Source: Lamellibrachia columna
Lineage: Eukaryota > Annelida > Polychaeta > Sabellida > Siboglinidae
Direction: 5' to 3'
Length of the DNA: 64,000 nt
Assembly (NCBI GenBank): GCA_963662155.1
Contig: OY759268.1
Span: 56,962,469-57,026,468, forward strand
The notes below the pieces were generated by a model. That model had not been told where the DNA came from, did not search any database, and saw nothing but the letters and a program-made list of their open reading frames with translations. Positions within the stretch are counted from its first letter, which is position 1, and every line of letters starts with the position of its first letter. Shown here in pieces: positions 23,968 through 34,060 of this stretch. Made by a program: the position numbers and the translations under genes.

Positions 23968-24312
23968 GACCAAATCAGACGGGGAGCGGACCACCAAACA
24001 AAACAGACGGGGAGCAGACCACCAAACAAAACAGACGGGGAGCGGACCGCCAAACAAAACAGACGGGGAGCGGACCACCAAACAAAACAGACGGGGAGCA
24101 GACCACCAAACAAAACAGACGGGGAGCAGACCACCAAACAAAACAGACGGGGAGCGGACCACCAAACAAAACAGACGGGGAGTGGACCGCCAAACAAAAC
24201 AGACGGGGAGCAGACCACCAAACAAAACAGACGGGGAGCGGACCACCAAACAAAACAGACAGGGAGCGGACCACCAAACAAAACAGACGGGGAGCAGACC
24301 ACCCAACAAACC
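23968..24312. repeat. 28-bp tandem repeat, about 12 copies
   Basis: Units read CAGACGGGGAGCGGACCACC then AAACAAAA. Several frames on both strands stay open although the unit length is not divisible by three, because the unit lacks stop triplets. No coding evidence. Confidence 0.95.
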
Positions 24313-24488
24313 GCTGATATACGTTGATGTGGTCAATGGACATAATAATCTAAGGATATACATCTGAACCTTGAATGTCAAACAATTTCAGCAGGATTAT
24401 TTAAATCACTGAATATTCTATTTTGTCCCAATGTCATCGATGTCATCTACGCCAAACAATCACTGCCCCAATCTAACATTTGCCCGAT
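24313..24488. other. Short unique spacer
   Basis: Separates two minisatellites; nothing recognised. Confidence 0.5.
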
Positions 24489-25390
24489 TCTTATGCCAGA
24501 GACCAAGCAATTGGTCCCGGTGGTTCTTATGCCAGAGACCAAGCAGTTGGTCCCAGTGGTTCTTATGCCAGAGACCAATCAGTTGGTCCCAGTGGTTCTT
24601 ATGCCAGAGACCAAGCAGTTGGTCCCAGTGGTTCTTATGCCAGAGACCAAGCAGTTGGTCCCAGTGATTCTTATGCCAGAGACCAAGCATTTGGTCCCGG
24701 TGGTTCTTATGCCAGAGACCAAGCAGTTGGTCCCAGTGGTTCTTATGCCAGAGACCAAGCAGTTGGTCCCAGTGGTTATTATGCCAGAAACCAAGCATTT
24801 GGTCCCGGTGGTTCTTATGCCAGAGACCAAGCAGTTGGTCCCAGTGGTTCTTATGCCAGAGACCAAGCAGTTAGTCCCGGTGGTTCTTATGCCAGATACC
24901 AAGCAGTTGGTCCCGGTGGTCCTTATGCCAGAGACCAAGCAGTTGGTCCCGGTGGTTCTTATGCCAGAGACCAAGCAGTTGGTCCCGGTGGTTCTTATGC
25001 CAGATACCAAGCAGTTGGTCCCGGTGGTCCTTATGCCAGAGACCAAGCAGTTGGTCCCGGTGGTTCTTATGCCAGAGACCAAGCAGTTGGTCCCGGTGGT
25101 TCTTATGCCAGAGACCAAGCAGTTGGTCCCGGTGGTTCTTATGCCAGAGACCAAGCAGTTAGTCCCGGTGGTTCTTATGCCAGATACCAAGCAGTTGGTC
25201 CCGGTGGTCCTTATGCCAGAGACCAAGCAGTTGGTCCCGGTGGTTCTTATGCCAGAGACCAAGCAGTTGGTCCCGGTGGTACTTATGCCAGAGACCAAGC
25301 AGTTGGTCCCGGTGGTACTTATGCCAGAGACCAAGCAGTTGGTCCCGGTGGTACTTATGCCAGAGACCAAGCAGTTGGTCCCGGTTGTTC
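24489..25390. repeat. 36-bp tandem repeat, about 25 copies
   Basis: The unit contains GAGACCAAGCAGTTGGTCCC and GGTGGTTCTTATGCCA. One plus frame reads the 12-residue repeat SYARDQAVGPGG for about 300 codons; a second plus frame and a minus frame are also open. With no splice context or non-repeat coding flank, I treat it as a noncoding minisatellite. Part of the array (units reading AGATACC, CCTTATGCC) repeats as a multi-unit block. Confidence 0.93.
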
Positions 25391-25440
25391 TTGGATGTAA
25401 AGATACGCCTGGATATAGTGGGAAATTGAGCCTAGACGGT

Positions 25441-25850
25441 GTTCGTGCTTAAGGCGTTAGTCCAGGTCCATATATACAGCCCCTGACCTTAAGGCTATAG
25501 TCCAGGTCCATACATACGGCCCCTGACCTTAAGGCGTTAGTCCAGGTCCATACATACAGCCCCTGACCTTAAGGCGTTAGTCCAAGTCCATACATACGGC
25601 CCCTGACCTTAAGGCGTTAGTCCAGGTCCATACATACGGCCCCTGACCTTAAGGCGTTAGTCCAGGTCCATACATACGGCCCCTGACCTTAAGTATATAG
25701 TCCAGGTCCATACATACGGCCCCTGACCTTAAGGCGTTAGTCCAAGTCCATACATACGGCCCCTGACCTTAAGGCGTTAGTTCAGGTCCATAAATACGGC
25801 CCCTGACCTTAAGGCGTTAGTCCAGGTCCATACATACGACCCCCGACCTT
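25441..25850. repeat. 40-bp tandem repeat, about 10 copies
   Basis: Units contain AAGGCGTTAGTCCAGGTCCA and TACATACGGCCCCTGACCTT. The last unit forms one arm of the large inverted repeat that follows. Confidence 0.95.
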
Positions 25851-25938
25851 TCCTCTTCTTAACGCTGATATGAAAGTTTCAGAGCAATGTTAAGAAGAGG
25901 AAAGGTCAGGGGCTGTATGTATGGACCTGGACTAACGC
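25814..25938. repeat. 50-bp-arm inverted repeat (hairpin) with a LINE-derived loop
   Basis: Left arm 25814-25863 and right arm 25889-25938 are complementary with about three mismatches. The 25-base loop GCTGATATGAAAGTTTCAGA+GCAAT matches the CR1-like element at 26093-26117, which lies just to the right. Confidence 0.92.
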
Positions 25939-26040
25939 ATTAAGCCATGTAGCTTAACGCCTAGTCTATAGCGTAAGCCAGCTAGTCAGTATACACGAAC
26001 ACCGACTAGTTCCAATTTTCCATTAAGTCCTTTTACAGTA

Positions 26041-26560
26041 GTACTCTTGTGGGTACTATTATAAAAGAAAAGGACTTAGGTGTTACAATAAGCGCTGATA
26101 TGAAAGTTTCAGAGCAGTGTGGCATTGCAGCTTCAAAGGGAAATCAAATTCTTGGGTTCATTAGGAGAAATATAACATACAAGGAGATAAAGCTAATTAT
26201 ACTTCTGAATAAAGCAATAGTTAGGCCTCATTTAGATTACAACATACAAGCTTGGAGACCATATCGTAAGAAGGATATAGATATGCTTGAAAGAATACAG
26301 AGGAGAACAACTAAAATGATTCCAAAACTGAAATACCTTACTTATATGAAGAATGACTGAAATAATGTGGTTTAACAACTTATCTACAGATTGTGCAACT
26401 TCTAGCAGCGTGAATATGTTTAAAACCAAGGTTGACACATTATAGCAGGAGGGCGGGGTACACGTACATGAACATTGTTGGACTCTCGATAAGCCAGTGG
26501 CTTCCTTGTCCACTTGTCATCTGGGACTTTGGCTTGGATAGGAAATCTGGTTAAATCTTG
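26041..26560 (+). mobile_element. CR1-like non-LTR retrotransposon, 3' portion with internal deletion
   Basis: Reads KEKDLGVTISADMKVSEQCG, IAASKGNQILGFIRRNITYK, KAIVRPHLDYNIQAWRPYRK and DMLERIQRRTTKMIPKL, a very typical post-reverse-transcriptase segment. After 26345 sequence jumps to NKLSTDCATSSSVNMFK, so about 60 or more residues are missing. A stop-broken tail and the shared 3' untranslated region (GTTGGACTCTCGATAAGCCA) end it near 26560. Copies of its 3' end lie at 21010-21345 and 28285-28720 on the other strand. Confidence 0.92.
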
Positions 26561-26561
26561 C

Positions 26562-27478
26562 AATCATTAACCTTCATGTCCAACAAAACGTACACTCTCT
26601 AAGTAATAATTAACCTCCATGTCCAACAAAACGTACACTCTCTAAGTAATCATTAACCTCCATGTCCAACAAAACGTACACTCTCTAAGTAATCATTAAC
26701 CTCCATGTCCAACGAAACGTACGCTCTCTAGGTAATCATTAACCTCCATGTCCAACAAAACGTATGCTCTCTAGGTAATCATTAACCTACATGTCCAACA
26801 AAACGTACGTTGTCTAGGTAATCATTAACCTCCATGTCCAACAAAACGTACGCTCTCTAGATAATCATTAACCTCCATGTCCAACAAAACGTACGCTCGT
26901 TAGGTAATCATTAATCTTCATGTCCAACACAATGTACGTTGTCCAGATAATCATTAACCTCCATGTCCAACATCTAGGTAATCATTAACCTTCATGTCCA
27001 ACAAAACGTACGTTGTCTAGATAATCATTAACCTCCATGTCCAACAAAACGTACACTATCTAGATAATCATTAACCTCCATGTCCAACAAAACGTACACT
27101 ATCTAGATAATCATTAACCTCCATGTCCAACAAAACGTACGCTCGTTAGGTAATCATTAATCTTCATGTCCAACACAATGTACGTTGTCCAGATAATCAT
27201 TAACCTCCATGTCCAACAAATCGTACACTATCTAGATAATCATTAACCTCCATGTCCAACAAAACGTACACTATCTAGATAATCATTAACCTCCATGTCC
27301 AACAAAACGTACACTATCTAGATAATCATTAACCTCCATGTCCAACAAATCGTACATTATCTAGATAATCATTAACCTGCATATCCAACAAAAGGTACAC
27401 TATCTAGATAATCATTAACCTCCATGTCCAACAAAACGTACACTATCTAGATAATCATTGACCTCCACATCCAGCCAA
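26562..27478. repeat. 43-bp tandem repeat, about 21 copies
   Basis: Units contain AATCATTAACCTCCATGTCC and AACAAAACGTACACTATCTA. The array begins directly at the end of the LINE copy. Variants (CGTTAGGTAATCATTAATCT near 26895 and 27140) recur as a block. One unit near 26970 is shortened. Confidence 0.95.
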
Positions 27479-27586
27479 TGTTAAGGCAAATGATGGTCAC
27501 AAAATTGTGGCACACTAAAATTACCAAACTTATATTAACAATTTTATCTTTTCTTTATTTGAAAATACTGTTACACATTACATAAT

Positions 27587-28003
27587 GAACTATCCTCCTC
27601 CTCTGCCCCCTCTCACTCATCTCCTCGTGTTCCTCTTCCTCCTCCAACGCTCACACTCCTTCAACCATCCCATTTCTCCCCTTCCTCCTCCCTCCTGCTT
27701 CTTTTCATCCTCCTCCAACCCTCCCACTCCTCCACTCATCCTCCTCCCGTTCTCCTCCTCCTCTCCCTCCTGCTCTTCCTCTTCTTCCTCATCCAACACT
27801 CCCACTCCTCTAACCATCCCAAACCTCCCCTCAACCTCCTACTCCTCTTCCTCCTCCAACCCTCAGCCTCCTCCTCCAATCCTCCCACTCCTCCCCTGCT
27901 CCTACTCCTCCTCCCACTCCTCATCGACCTCCTCTTCCTCCTCGAACCTTCCCACACCTCCCCTCCTCCCCCCCTCTTCCTCATCCAACCCTCCCACTCC
28001 AGT
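27587..28003. repeat. Pyrimidine-rich low-complexity tract (TCC/CTC)
   Basis: About 415 bp almost wholly C and T on the plus strand, with recurrent CCTCCTCCTC, CTCCAACCCTCCCACTCCTC and related blocks. Such polypurine-polypyrimidine DNA can form triplexes. It ends about 35 bp before an acceptor-like TTATCTTCAG. ORFs in it are compositional. Confidence 0.9.
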
Positions 28004-28039
28004 ATGTATTATTATTGAGGGTTATTTTGTTATCTTCAG

Positions 28040-28121
28040 GTTGAAGAAATGATGAACGTTGTCACTGATGTTTATGGAAAAGAGATTGCCTATTTGAAAA
28101 CCCTCTTGGATAGTTGCCATT
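28040..28121 (+). pseudogene. Possible duplicate or alternative version of exon 4
   Basis: After TTATCTTCAG (28039) the frame reads VEEMMNVVTDVYGKEIAYLK then TLLDS. EIAYLKTLLD resembles EIAEVRRTLE of exon 4, and the position of exon 4's donor aligns with TTGGATA-GTTGCC here; a better donor, GTAAGC, lies at 28122. With that donor it is 82 nt, phase 0 to 1, the same phases as exon 4, so it could replace exon 4 between exons 3 and 5 but could not be spliced after exon 4. It may be a used mutually exclusive exon or a decayed copy. Confidence 0.4.
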
Positions 28122-28284
28122 GTAAGCTTTATGGGGTGTTACACGAGGGTGGGGTGTATTGGCGATCGTTTGGTTCTTTATTAAGCAAATCTAACTGTCG
28201 ATATAATACTGATAGCATTGAATGGTTGTTATTCCAGTTTTTGGGGTATATTTAAACTGAATGTGAACTGAAAACGAATGCGGA

Positions 28285-28720
28285 CAACATTTAACAAGAT
28301 TGCTGTCCAAGGCAAATGCCCAGATGGCAAGTGGACAAGGGAGCCATAGGTTTATCGAGAATACAAATTATGTGTAAGCCGCCCTCCTGAGATATTTGTC
28401 AACCTTGTTTTAAAACCTATTTACACTGTTAGCATTTACACAACCTATGGATAATTTGTTCCATTCATTTGTCCTTTGTGAGAAAAAGTACTTACTTATA
28501 TTCAAGCTACACTGATCTTTTACTAATGTTACCTCGTCCTCTAGTTCTACTTTCTTTTACTTGAGTGACAAATATTTCTGTCATTGTTTTCATACCCATT
28601 CAATACCTTAATAACATAAATTTAATGTATTCTTAACCTCCTTGTCTCTATGGTTGTTAAACCACATTCTTTTAGACGTTCTTCACAACTACAGTCTCTC
28701 ATTCTATTATGTATCAGTGT
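28285..28720 (-). mobile_element. CR1-like non-LTR retrotransposon, 3' end (degraded)
   Basis: Minus-strand relative of 21010-21345: shares ATGGCAAGTGGACAAGG, GCCGCCCTCCTGAGATATTT, GTTCCATTCATTTGTC and GAGAAAAAGTACTTACTTA with diverged bases, and extends farther upstream (ACCACATTCTTTTAGACGTT). Coding frame is broken. Confidence 0.82.
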
Positions 28721-28805
28721 AGTCAGTGATGGCTCGCAAAAACTTGTTGAAAAACAAATTGATGCATAATATGTGGGGCCTATTTCTAAACGAACGTACT
28801 TTAAG

Positions 28806-29055
28806 AGGGGGTGTACAGCATTACAAAGTGTGACATAGGGAGGGGGTGTACAGCATTACAAAGTGTGACATAGGGAGGGGTGTACAACATTACAAAGTGT
28901 GACATAGGGAGGGGGTGTACAACATTACAAAGTGTGACATAGGGAGGGGGTGTACAGCATTACAAAGTGTGACATAGGGAGGGGGTGTACAGCATTACAA
29001 AGTGTGACATAGGAAGGGGGTGTACAGCATTACAAAGTGTGACATAGAGAGGGGG
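28806..29055. repeat. 35-bp tandem repeat, 7 copies
   Basis: Units read GGGGGTGTACAGCATTACAA then AGTGTGACATAGGGA. The plus strand G-runs occur at each unit boundary. Confidence 0.95.
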
Positions 29056-29296
29056 TCTAAAAAAGTCCAAAATAGCATGATGTACTTCGTAGATAATCTA
29101 TATTTCCACACCTCTGCCATGTTGGAAAATTGTAAAGAAAAATTTTTTTTTCAACAGATCTGCACAAGCAACTAAATCGTTTGATACCGTCATTTACCTG
29201 TACTGTTCTTGTTGACGGGAATTTACATGGTGCGGCATTAATTTAATTTAATATAATAAACAAGTTCTGTAATTAGACGTAATCAAAGAGATAATG

Positions 29297-29297
<1 letters not shown>

Positions 29298-29391
<94 letters not shown>

Positions 29392-29423
29392 GTGACAAGA
29401 ATCACAACAGTAAGTTATGTACA

Positions 29424-29520
<97 letters not shown>

Positions 29521-29521
29521 G

Positions 29522-29571
<50 letters not shown>

Positions 29572-29572
29572 A
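29298..29572. repeat. (TA)n microsatellite cluster
   Basis: Two long TA tracts (29298-29388 and 29428-29572, the latter interrupted by GTATG repeats) flank a short unique spacer. All ORFs here are TATA-type artefacts. Confidence 0.97.
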
Positions 29573-29809
29573 TGCACAATTATCTGTTTTCTGGCAAAAT
29601 GTTATGAATGAATTGGCAAGATTGGGTTTTACTATTCGTGGTGTTGTTGTGCATTTCAAGTCATCCATACAAACTACTCATAACGTTACGCTTTCGGTTG
29701 ACATTGACAAAAGAAAACACTAGTTGCAATAGGTCATAAACTACTGTAATAATATTAAAATTATGTGTAATGATGTTTCTCTTAAAAGTGTCACCTTTGC
29801 CTAATTGAG

Positions 29810-30067
29810 CAGCAGTTCAGCAACAACATGGCCAGGACATCGAACAGTTGCATGAAGATCAGCAACAACATGGCCAGGACATCGAACAGTTGCACGAAGA
29901 TCAGCAACAACATGGCCAGGACATCGAACAGTTGCACGAAGATCAGCAACAACATGGCCAGGACATCGAACAGTTGCACGAAGATCAGCAACAACATGGC
30001 CAGGACATCGCGCAGCAGCAATCAAGCTTACAACATTTGCTTGAAGAGCAGAACAGGTTGCAACAAG
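29810..30067 (+). CDS. CXorf38-like HEPN protein, exon 5 (coiled-coil with coding minisatellite)
   Basis: 258 nt, phase 1 to 1. Acceptor TTTGCCTAATTGAG (29809), donor CAAG-GTACTG (30068). The first two bases complete an Ala codon with exon 4, giving AAVQ, then the 14-residue unit QQQHGQDIEQLHED four times from 29818 at exact 42-bp spacing and a fifth degenerate copy (QQQHGQDIAQQQSS), ending LQHLLEEQNRLQQ. Two heptads per unit keep I and L in register, so copy changes lengthen a coiled coil without breaking it. Nucleotide copies are almost identical. This exon belongs to the same gene by phase and composition; it is too Gln-rich for safe homology. Confidence 0.8.
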
Positions 30068-30842
30068 GTACTGTATCTCCTAATTTTATTGCATTTTCTG
30101 TATATCCAACTTTTGTAAGTGTGCTATTTTATGGAAATAATACATATCAATGACATGGAATGGTAGATAATTGTTTCCATACTTAAACGGAAACAACTAT
30201 AGACATGTTTGGACCATTCACCACTGTGATTCTTACGTGTACATTTCATCACACACAATCACACAACTCCCAAATGTTCTTTGGACAGAGCTCCATGTAA
30301 CGAGCTCCGTTATTGCTATTCCACGGGTCAGAGAAAACTGGAATTTACGGTTGCAAAATGTGTCCGTTTGTGTTTTTAAATTATAATATAATTAAGATAT
30401 CCATAATAACTCGCTGCGTCGCATGTTTATCAAAGCATTTATACATCAGGAGCTTCGTGCCAGTGTAACTGTCAGTGTTATTGTTGACGAGGCAGAATGC
30501 AGCGCTCTAGTTGATGTCACAAGGTGAGTCGCATGTTGACGCAAATATATTTTAACATTACTTGCCGCAATTAACAAGATTGACTTCCCTAGCAGCAAGT
30601 ATAAAATAATCTAATGGTTCATTGATGTGTGTTTAAGTATATGCCACCACCAAGTACTTGTCTAAAGGCTTCGAACAGTTAAATTACAGTAATTTATTTT
30701 AATTACACAGTACAACACCATATAACAAACAGTATCCACCTACAAAATATATCTTGTGATTGATCCCATAATCAGGCATCGGGCACGCCGGGGCACTGGC
30801 TCAATTCCTGGGCTGACTCGTATATAGATCCAGCTAACCTGA
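30068..30842. other. Unique part of intron 5
   Basis: No repeat is recognised. It contains an acceptor/donor-like pair (30450-30523) considered and set aside because its only open frame does not fit the phase of exon 5. Confidence 0.5.
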
Positions 30843-31038
30843 CGGCTCAAAACCCCACATGCTTAAATCATTGCATCCGACGTCCAGGTAGATCAGCTAG
30901 GGCTGATTCACCCGCACATATCCTACATGACCACATGTTACGGCTCAAAACCCCACATACTTAAATCATTGCATCCGACGTCCAGGTAGATCAGCTAGGG
31001 CTGATTCACCCGCACATATCCTATATGACCACATGTTA
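30843..31038. repeat. 98-bp tandem duplication
   Basis: Two copies from about 30843 and 30941 share CGGCTCAAAACCCCACAT, CATTGCATCCGACGTCCAGG and TAGATCAGCTAGGGCTGATT with only isolated differences. Confidence 0.92.
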
Positions 31039-31279
31039 CGGACACCCGCATCCCTCCCACACCGTGTATATCATCCACCACAAAGCAGTCGTCCAGGGCG
31101 ATCCCTTCTTGCTCCACGTCCTGCTTCAACATACATACGAAGCGGTAACCCGGCACCAGTAGACGATCGTTACTACAATTATATTCCCAAACTTCGGATT
31201 TAGGAAGCGCAATCAGCATCCTTTGAAATCTCACTGATATTGAACCGCTGTTTGCATAATATTTATCATTAAGTGACAC
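30995..31279 (-). pseudogene. Unidentified minus-strand open frame, coding-like
   Basis: Ninety-four open codons on the minus strand with varied, protein-like composition (SVRFQRMLIALPKSEVWEYN, LLVPGYRFVCMLKQDVEQEG, ALDDCFVVDDIHGVGGMRVS). No ATG start; a splice-like TGTAGATAG precedes it. The 3' end lies in one copy of the 98-bp duplication. I do not recognise the family; it may be an exon remnant, part of a transposon, or chance. Confidence 0.3.
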
Positions 31280-31755
31280 TATCTACAGTTTCGCATATAA
31301 ATAATAACGAATAATCAATCATAACATCGATTACCAATGATGGCCTACTCGCTAGAAGCGAGAAGGTAAGTCCGGCGTCAGTAATGCACACGGCTCACAG
31401 GAGCTTATTTAGGTCCATATTATTGAAGGAAGCCGGCAATAAATACACGCATTGACCAAAGATAAGAGGCTTTACTTCGCTAGATCCAATACGATTTCTG
31501 TTATTGCGCGACTGAAGCGCCGCCTAGGTTTTTTAATGTTCCTTTGCGTAAACATTCGCGCATTGCCTGTTATGGAATAGGGCCCTACGATTGCTTATTC
31601 TGAAGAAAACATATTTCATTGCGTACGCATCGATTATTTAGTACATAATTATTATAAAGTTAGTGTGTTACACTACATATAACAATAGCTTGTTGAAATC
31701 TGAATATCAGCATTATTTACGAAATCCACGAAGAAACGCCATTGACATTGCTTAT

Positions 31756-31758
<3 letters not shown>
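31280..31758. other. Unique intron 5 sequence
   Basis: No gene or repeat recognised. Contains AGAAGGTAAGT near 31360, a donor-like string without a supporting frame. Confidence 0.45.

Positions 31759-31816
<58 letters not shown>
31759..31816. repeat. (TA)n microsatellite
   Basis: About 29 uninterrupted TA dinucleotides. Confidence 0.97.
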
Positions 31817-31818
<2 letters not shown>

Positions 31819-31899
31819 TGCATTGTCTTACATGCGAAATTCAACCTAGCATGCGATATCAACCGAGCAAGCATATTTTACATGCGTGCATGCGTGCGT

Positions 31900-32317
31900 G
31901 TCACCCCAGCATATATCTACGGCATTCGCTTCAAACACCTTGGTTATGCAGATGATATCTGGCAGCTGAGCACGGACACTAGAACGGCAACTGGTCGACT
32001 CGCACGGCTGGACCAACTCAGCAAGCTCTCGGATCTGGACATCAGACATCAGTGATGTTAAGACAAAGAGTGCAATATTTAAGTGAGATGTAACGGTGTC
32101 TGCCACGACAGGGACGTCACTGACATGCGTTGTGTATATGCGTGCACCAGATGTGGACCAACGTTTCTTACCGACGTGGGCCGCAAAATACATGAAAACA
32201 GAGCTGAATTATGCACGTGACGTCAAGTGTCACGAGACAAGCAGGGAAAAGCAGAGGCCCTACTAGAGCTATTTGAACTGCCTGGTACGTCGGTGGGAAA
32301 CATTTACTCGTTTGTGT
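31900..32317 (+). mobile_element. LINE reverse transcriptase fragment, copy B
   Basis: Reads FKHLGYADDIWQLSTDTRTA then TGRLARLDQLSKLSDLDI, with the YxDD motif at about 31944. The remainder parallels copies A and C (CCACGACAGGGACGTC segment, GATGTGGACCAACGTTTCTT, CGCAAAATACATGAAAACAG, then CCTACTAGAGC). Much is deleted relative to copy C. Confidence 0.82.
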
Positions 32318-32430
32318 AATAGGGTATACATAGAAGGTCGAGTAGCGATGGTGTAATAGGGTAGATATAGGAGGTCGAGTGGCGATGGTGTAATAGGGTA
32401 GATAGAGGAGGTCGAGTGGCGAAGGTGTAC
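32318..32430. repeat. 42-bp tandem repeat, about 3 copies, within LINE copy B
   Basis: Units read GTGTAATAGGGTAGATA then GGAGGTCGAGTGGCGATG. Related LINE copy A has a single GAGATAGAGGAGGTGGAGCG at about 22636, so this is another expansion inside the same element family. Confidence 0.8.
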
Positions 32431-32507
32431 GAGACGTTCTAGGTAATGACGCACATTTGGATATATGAGTGGCTCTCGCACAAGCATCGCCCTCGGCTGT
32501 AGGGAAT

Positions 32508-32610
32508 CATACCATTCCAACCATTCTGATTCTACTAAAGGGCTGATTCTATTACCCTGGATTCAGTTCAGAGGAGTCCACTGAGGCGATTATTGATCTT
32601 ATTTGGATAA
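32508..32610. repeat. Dispersed repeat, member 1
   Basis: Shares order and sequence with 35833-35935 (GGGAAT-AT--AG--CC, CCATT-TGATTC-ACTAAA, GATTC-GTTCAG-GGAGT, ACTGATC/TTGATC-TAT-TGGA). About 75 percent identity by eye. Class is unknown. 32611-33000 is otherwise unique. Confidence 0.55.
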
Positions 32611-33004
32611 AGAAACACAATAAATCAGTTGATTCACAAGGAAATAACAAGTTATTGACTGGTATTGAGAAAAATTCCATTCACAAAATGACAGCAATAA
32701 CGACTAGTTTGATGGGATTTATCTTACCAAACCAGACTCATTCGATCTAAGAAACTGATTCTCTGGGCCATTTCGCAGCCTGCCTGTGTTTCATGAATTC
32801 ATAGCACTGTATGATATAATACAGATAAACGACATTCAAATATATAGGTATGCTTATATATGTTCTATGTAGGTTTGACAAATTAGATATTCCTTTTAAA
32901 ATATATTTTCTTCCCACTTAAAGTATGTTCAGTCATCAAAGTTTGTGTGTGACCTGTGCAAGTCAAACAGAGATGATACTTCATGTAGCTAGTTAACTAG
33001 CTGA

Positions 33005-34060
33005 TGTTTATTTTACGTTTAGGTAGCGTACAACATTGTGGCTGTGACGGAAAGTGCCGTATTCATGCACGTTGATTAAGGTCTGCATTTGACAGGCTGA
33101 GCCACGACTACATGTGCAAATCACTGGTGGAGCACTCGCTCCCAGAGACACCCATCAACGTCATCAGGTCGTTGTATGGCCAGGTCAAGGTCGTCGTGGA
33201 GTTTTGCAAAGCGACTGTTTGATTCTTCTCATATTTGTCTGCCGCTAAGTTCTGTGTTTGCTCGTTGCACCGACCCTGATGACGTCATCGCACTCCCGTG
33301 TGGCGGCGTTCGTCTCAAACACCTTTGTCATACAGATGACATCGGGCAGCTGAACTCGGACGCCAGAGCAGCAACTGGTCGACTCACGCGGTTTGACCAA
33401 CACAGGACGCATGTGAAACTGGACATCAGTGGTGTCAGGACAAAGAGTAGGACGTTTAAGTGAGATGTACAGGTGTCTGCCACTAGATGTGGATGAACGT
33501 TTCTTACCAACAAGGGCCGGAAAATACATGAAAACAGAGATGGTCTATGTACATGTGACCTGCGTTTGCGTTCGCGTAAAGGCATGCTTTCGGAAGTCAA
33601 AGTACCACTATACAGGCAGAAAATAGCGACCCTACTAGAGTCAGTTTAGCCATCCGATATGCCGCTGGAAAACGTTTAGTCATTCATGTACTAGGGTTGT
33701 ACCATCGGCGAGGTCGGTGCAGAGATAGAGGTGGAGGTGGAGGTGATAGAGGTGGAGGTGGAGGTGGAGCAGCGAGGGGCGATGGTGTACAACAAATTCC
33801 ACGCAATGGCGCACATTTGGAGAGACAAGCAGCTCTTGTGCTTACATCTCCTTCATCTGTACTATGTGTACATCTGCTCTGTACTGCTTTACTCGTGCGA
33901 GGCCTGGACTCTAACCAGCTAGATCATGAGCAAGCTGCATGTCTTCCATGTGTTATTTATGATGCGCATCTACACTGGCGACGACACTGTGGGAAGGCTA
34001 TGGAAGATACATCGTGCAGGTGGCGAACAGGCATCGGTGTTTGTGGCTGGAACACATACT
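33005..34060 (+). mobile_element. LINE reverse transcriptase fragment, copy C (most complete)
   Basis: Pieces in order: SAFDRLSHDYMCKSLVEHSL (matches K-AFD-V-H--L, about 33084), PETPINVIRSLYGQVKVVVE, a stop-broken segment, HTDDIGQLNSDARAATGRL (the YADD motif mutated to HTDD, about 33330), then RGAMVYNKFHAMAHIWRDKQ and ICSVLLYSCEAWTLTS. Stops and frameshifts make it inactive. A GGTGGA hexanucleotide run (33720-33770) lies inside. Confidence 0.85.

Noticed and set aside
23868..24381. Repeat proteins of the TKQNRRGADHQ type on both strands
   Set aside because: The 28-bp unit lacks stops in every frame used; frame-cycling through a 28-bp unit argues against selection for protein.
24480..25452. 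Frames of about 300 codons reading SYARDQAVGPGG repeats, resembling a silk- or collagen-like protein
   Set aside because: Two plus frames and one minus frame are open over the same 36-bp array, and there is no convincing start, signal peptide, splice site or nonrepetitive coding flank.
29248..29723. Tyr/Ile-rich ORFs
   Set aside because: Translation of TA microsatellites.
30450..30523. Exon between exons 5 and 6 (acceptor ATACATCAG, donor CAAG-GTGAGT)
   Set aside because: Splice sites look good, but the only open frame (ELRASVTVSVIVDEAE) needs phase 0, while exon 5 ends in phase 1, which gives a stop. Kept only as a curiosity.
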